Made by a program: the position numbers and the translations under genes. This document shows positions 12,503-15,379 of a stretch of DNA of 15,379 nucleotides, piece after piece. This DNA comes from Chloroflexia bacterium. Lineage in GTDB: Bacteria; Chloroflexota; Chloroflexia; Thermomicrobiales; JALYUS01. The DNA lies in the NCBI GenBank assembly GCA_025924435.1, contig JAICIL010000078.1, positions 1 to 15,379 on the forward strand, written 5' to 3'. The notes under the pieces were generated by a model. That model made no database searches, had not been told where the DNA came from, and saw only the letters and a program-made list of their open reading frames with translations. Every line of letters begins with the position of its first letter. Position 1 is the stretch's first letter.

Positions 12503-15379
12503 GAGTAGCGCGCTTCGATCGTGATCGTCTCGCCGGGGAGGATGTTGCCGACGCGGATCTGCGCCCCGTTGATGTCCCGCGCGCCCGCCCCGCCCATCCA
12601 GGAAACCTGCTTCGGCACGCCGGGCAGCGTCAAGGTCGCGTCGTTCACGCCCGCCTGTCCGGTGTCGCGCACCGTCAGCGTCGTCGTCCCGCCGACGCGC
12701 ACGCTCGACACGCGCAATTGGTCGCGCGCGTCCACGAAGTTGGTGATCGTCGTGACCGGCGCGACCCAGAGGCCGAGCGACCGCCGATCCGCCGCGTAGG
12801 CGACGACGCGCCCCCAGATCGCCTGCGCCGCCGGGGTCGCGATGTCCTCCGGGTGCGTCCAGAGCGAGAAGACGCCGCCCGTGGCGAGCGCCATATCAAT
12901 GCCGCGCATCGCCGACTCCTCGTCGCCCGCCCGGTCAATCAGTTCCTGATCGGGCACGACCTTGATCTGCGGATAGACGGGCACGGATTGGATCGCGTAC
13001 GTCCCCGGCTTCTGATCGTAGTATCGGGTCACATTGGTGATGCCGTGTTTCGCGAGCACCGCGTAATATTCCGCGGTCAGGCTGTTCGATGCACCCCACG
13101 GGAAGGCGAAGGAGTGCGCCGGTGCGAAGCCATTCTCCTTCGCGACGGCGTCCCACGCGGTGAGGTCGTCGTCGAGTTGCTGCGCCGTGATCCCGGCGTG
13201 CAGGAAGAGGTGCCCGAAGGTGTGATTCTCGATGTCGTGCCCATCCTGGGCCAACTGTTTGGTCAGGGAACCGAAGTACCACGCCGGATTCGTCTCCTCC
13301 GTGCCGAACGGATCGTCGCCGTACCACGGATGCGTCGCCCAGTAGTCGGAGGCGAAACCGGCGGTCGTCGCGGTGTACCGCGTGTACGTCGGGTTGCCGA
13401 CGAACTGACGGCGGAGCGTGTTGCCGGTGAGGAAGTTGTAGCCGTTGACATAGAACGTCGCGCGCGTGTCGTACGCCGCGAAGAGTTGCCGCAGGAAATT
13501 CGCGCCACTGCGCATCAGCATCCCGCGCGCGACGGCATCGGAGACGTCGTGATCGGTCAGGCCGCCGCGCGTGTGGATCAGGCCGCCCATCGCCGTCTCG
13601 AAATCGAACGAGAAGGCGAGCGCGGCCTTCGCGTAATTCGGCAGGGCGTCGAGGCGTCCGCCGTCGAGCGGTTGGAAACGGATCGTGTCCACGAGGGCAC
13701 CGGGCGGCAGGGCGAGCGAGACGCTGGCATACGCCGCACCGGCGGGCGCCGCGCTCGCCGCGCTCGGCACGCCGACCGCGAGCGTGGCCGGACTCTCGGC
13801 GAGCGGGCGGAATGTCGCGTCCGACCAGAGGATGCGGGCGGCGATTGCGCCCGCGCCCCCCTGCGCGAGGACGATGTGCGCGGAGAGCCGGTAGCCGTCG
13901 CCCGCCTGCACCGGCACGCGCGGCGAGGTGGCCGCGCCGGTTTCATTGACGGCGGTCAGGGTCGTCCCATCCGGCGCGATGTGGGCGTTCGCGTCCAGCG
14001 TCCAGAGCGGGTTGATCGTGCCGGCGGCGAGATGGGTCGCGACAGGTGGCAGCAGGTTCGGCACGCTGCTCACGGCGCCGGTGCTGGCGGGCGACGACGC
14101 GCCGCAGCCGCTGAGTGACAGCGTGAGCAGGATCGCCACGCCGCCCATCGCCGCGATCCGCTCGCGGCGGACGCGCGGCAGGCTGAGGCCGGACGCGAGC
14201 AGGAGGATGACCGCGCCGATGCAGAGCGCGACGGGGGCGACGTACGTGCTCGCCGCCGTCCCGACGGGGACGATGGCGGGCCGGTCCGCACCCTTCGTCG
14301 CGACGCTCGCCGCCATCCCCGCGCCGACGCACGCGACCGCCGCGAGCATCGCCACCGGCACGAAGCGGGACCGCTCGCGCGCGATCACCGCGACGAGCAA
14401 GATGAAGCCAATCGCGGCGAACGCGCCGAGGACGAGCAGCGGCCGCTCCTCCGCGACCATGCCCGGCGGCTGGCGGTCGAGCAGCGCGGGCAGGCCGAGG
14501 GTCAGGAAAAGAATTGCGGTCGTCGCGCGCGCCCGCCACGGCACGAAATACAACCCGATACAGAGGCCGATCAGGCCGACGACGAGCAGCGGATGGCGCG
14601 CCGCGAGCGCACCGAGCGCCGCGAGCGACGCGCGGAGGTCCGTGATCGGCGTCGCGAAGAATCGCCCGCGTATCGTCCGCTGCCACGGCTCGCCGGTCGC
14701 GTAGAGCCATGCGCCGCGCCATGGGCGACCGAACCAGGCGGTGTTGTAGATCAGGAAGAGCGCCGCCGGGAGGCCGCCGCCGAGCGCCAGCCAGAGCACG
14801 CGCCGCCACCAGCGCCGTCCGCCCTGCGCGACGAGCGCGATGCCGACGCATCCGGCGGCGAGCCAGCCGTACCAGACGGCGAAGGGCAGGCAGCCGAGGA
14901 GCAGCCCGGCCATTGTCAGACGCCCGTGCGGCGTCCAGCCCTCCTCGACGCGGCTGTCCGCGCCGTCCGCGAAGGTCAGCGCGAGCAGCATCGCGGCGAG
15001 GGCGAAGGTTAATGCCGCGTCCGTCAGCGCGCCGACCGGAAAGAGCAGCGTCCCGACGCCGAACGCGCCGCCGAGCAGCGCGAGGGGCGACGACAGTCCG
15101 AGCCGCCCGCCCGCCCAGGCGAGCGCCACCGCCGCGAGTAGCAGGAGCAGCACCGCCGTGACGCCGACGAGCACGACCGCCGCGCCCGGATGGTGCAGCC
15201 CATCCGCCAGCGGCAGGCCGAACCAAGTGGCGGGCGTCGCGAGCAGCGCCGCGCCGGGGTCCGCCGCCGCGACGAAATGATTGCTGACGTAGGCGAGGCC
15301 CGACGCGGGCGCGTCGAGCGCGCCGACCATCGCCGTGTTCCCATCCACCGCGATCGTGCCCTGCTCGACGATACTCTGG
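12499..15379 (-). CDS. GT-C-like membrane protein fused to a polysaccharide deacetylase, 5' end off the window
   Basis: The frame is open to the right edge, with at least 959 codons. Numbering is from the GTG at 15348, but codons above it (SIVEQGTIAV) fit the family, so the true start lies outside. Residues 1-400 are a multi-helix membrane region with DPGAALLATP near 30-39, like GT39-type proteins. Residues 401-415 read as a lipoprotein signal ending in the lipobox LSGC (Cys415). Residues 430-570 are beta-rich. A NodB-type polysaccharide deacetylase domain spans about 575-840: FSFDFET with Asp582, HTFGH at 709-713 (metal ligands), FPWG near 750, and LWTHPED with His832. A beta domain at about 870-949 ends the protein. 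It should act outside the membrane, removing acetyl groups from glycan. The overlap with the GT39 gene is 4 nt. Confidence 0.82.
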   Translation of the reverse strand, partial: QSIVEQGTIAVDGNTAMVGALDAPASGLAYVSNHFVAAADPGAALLATPATWFGLPLADGLHHPGAAVVLVGVTAVLLLLLAAVALAWAGGRLGLSSPLALLGGAFGVGTLLFPVGALTDAALTFALAAMLLALTFADGADSRVEEGWTPHGRLTMAGLLLGCLPFAVWYGWLAAGCVGIALVAQGGRRWWRRVLWLALGGGLPAALFLIYNTAWFGRPWRGAWLYATGEPWQRTIRGRFFATPITDLRASLAALGALAARHPLLVVGLIGLCIGLYFVPWRARATTAILFLTLGLPALLDRQPPGMVAEERPLLVLGAFAAIGFILLVAVIARERSRFVPVAMLAAVACVGAGMAASVATKGADRPAIVPVGTAASTYVAPVALCIGAVILLLASGLSLPRVRRERIAAMGGVAILLTLSLSGCGASSPASTGAVSSVPNLLPPVATHLAAGTINPLWTLDANAHIAPDGTTLTAVNETGAATSPRVPVQAGDGYRLSAHIVLAQGGAGAIAARILWSDATFRPLAESPATLAVGVPSAASAAPAGAAYASVSLALPPGALVDTIRFQPLDGGRLDALPNYAKAALAFSFDFETAMGGLIHTRGGLTDHDVSDAVARGMLMRSGANFLRQLFAAYDTRATFYVNGYNFLTGNTLRRQFVGNPTYTRYTATTAGFASDYWATHPWYGDDPFGTEETNPAWYFGSLTKQLAQDGHDIENHTFGHLFLHAGITAQQLDDDLTAWDAVAKENGFAPAHSFAFPWGASNSLTAEYYAVLAKHGITNVTRYYDQKPGTYAIQSVPVYPQIKVVPDQELIDRAGDEESAMRGIDMALATGGVFSLWTHPEDIATPAAQAIWGRVVAYAADRRSLGLWVAPVTTITNFVDARDQLRVSSVRVGGTTTLTVRDTGQAGVNDATLTLPGVPKQVSWMGGAGARDINGAQIRVGNILPGETITIEARYS

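Overview
The window is a bacterial chromosomal segment with two different base compositions. From about 4.3 kb to the right edge the DNA is very GC-rich: one 60-base row near 15.1 kb has 49 G/C. From about 0.3 to 4.0 kb it is clearly less so: a row at 3181-3240 has 29 G/C. The organism cannot be fixed from the sequence alone. A SufU-type scaffold, GT-C glycosyltransferases with an extracytoplasmic beta domain, and a lipoprotein-like polysaccharide deacetylase all fit Chloroflexota or a nearby non-proteobacterial phylum. This is an inference of modest confidence.

Left part, minus strand unless stated. The 5' end of a sufU-like iron-sulfur scaffold gene runs off the left edge. About 410 bp without a convincing gene follow. 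Next comes a probable two-gene unit: an AlbA_2 (Schlafen-type) protein, then a gene with a probable one-base deletion whose product has a possible PD-(D/E)XK-like nuclease core. Divergent from this unit, on the plus strand, is an unrecognised two-helix membrane protein with a beta-rich soluble domain. The block looks like an acquired accessory or defence-type cassette. It ends beside tRNA-Gly(GCC) and tRNA-Leu(UAG), both with encoded CCA. A good sigma-70-type promoter for the tRNA pair overlaps the stop codon of the gene upstream.

Right part, all minus strand and tightly packed, is a cell-surface glycan locus. In transcription order it holds: a GT-C-like membrane protein fused to a polysaccharide deacetylase (5' end off the window), a GT39-type membrane glycosyltransferase (4-bp overlap), a GT4 glycosyltransferase (4-bp overlap), a gap of about 100 bp with a long imperfect hairpin, a UDP-sugar 6-dehydrogenase, a second GT-C membrane glycosyltransferase, a small Trm112-like zinc protein, and a second GT4 glycosyltransferase. 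The simplest reading is this: the dehydrogenase makes a nucleotide-linked uronic acid, the GT4 enzymes build lipid-linked glycan in the cytoplasm, the GT-C enzymes add sugars from polyprenyl donors outside the membrane, and the deacetylase trims N- or O-acetyl groups on the exported polymer.

Three points deserve a second look. A lipoprotein signal with a lipobox lies inside the continuous GT-C/deacetylase frame. A 7-bp tandem repeat sits at the start of the last GT4 gene, where loss of one unit would bring an ATG into frame. The AlbA_2/frameshifted-gene cassette lies beside the tRNAs.
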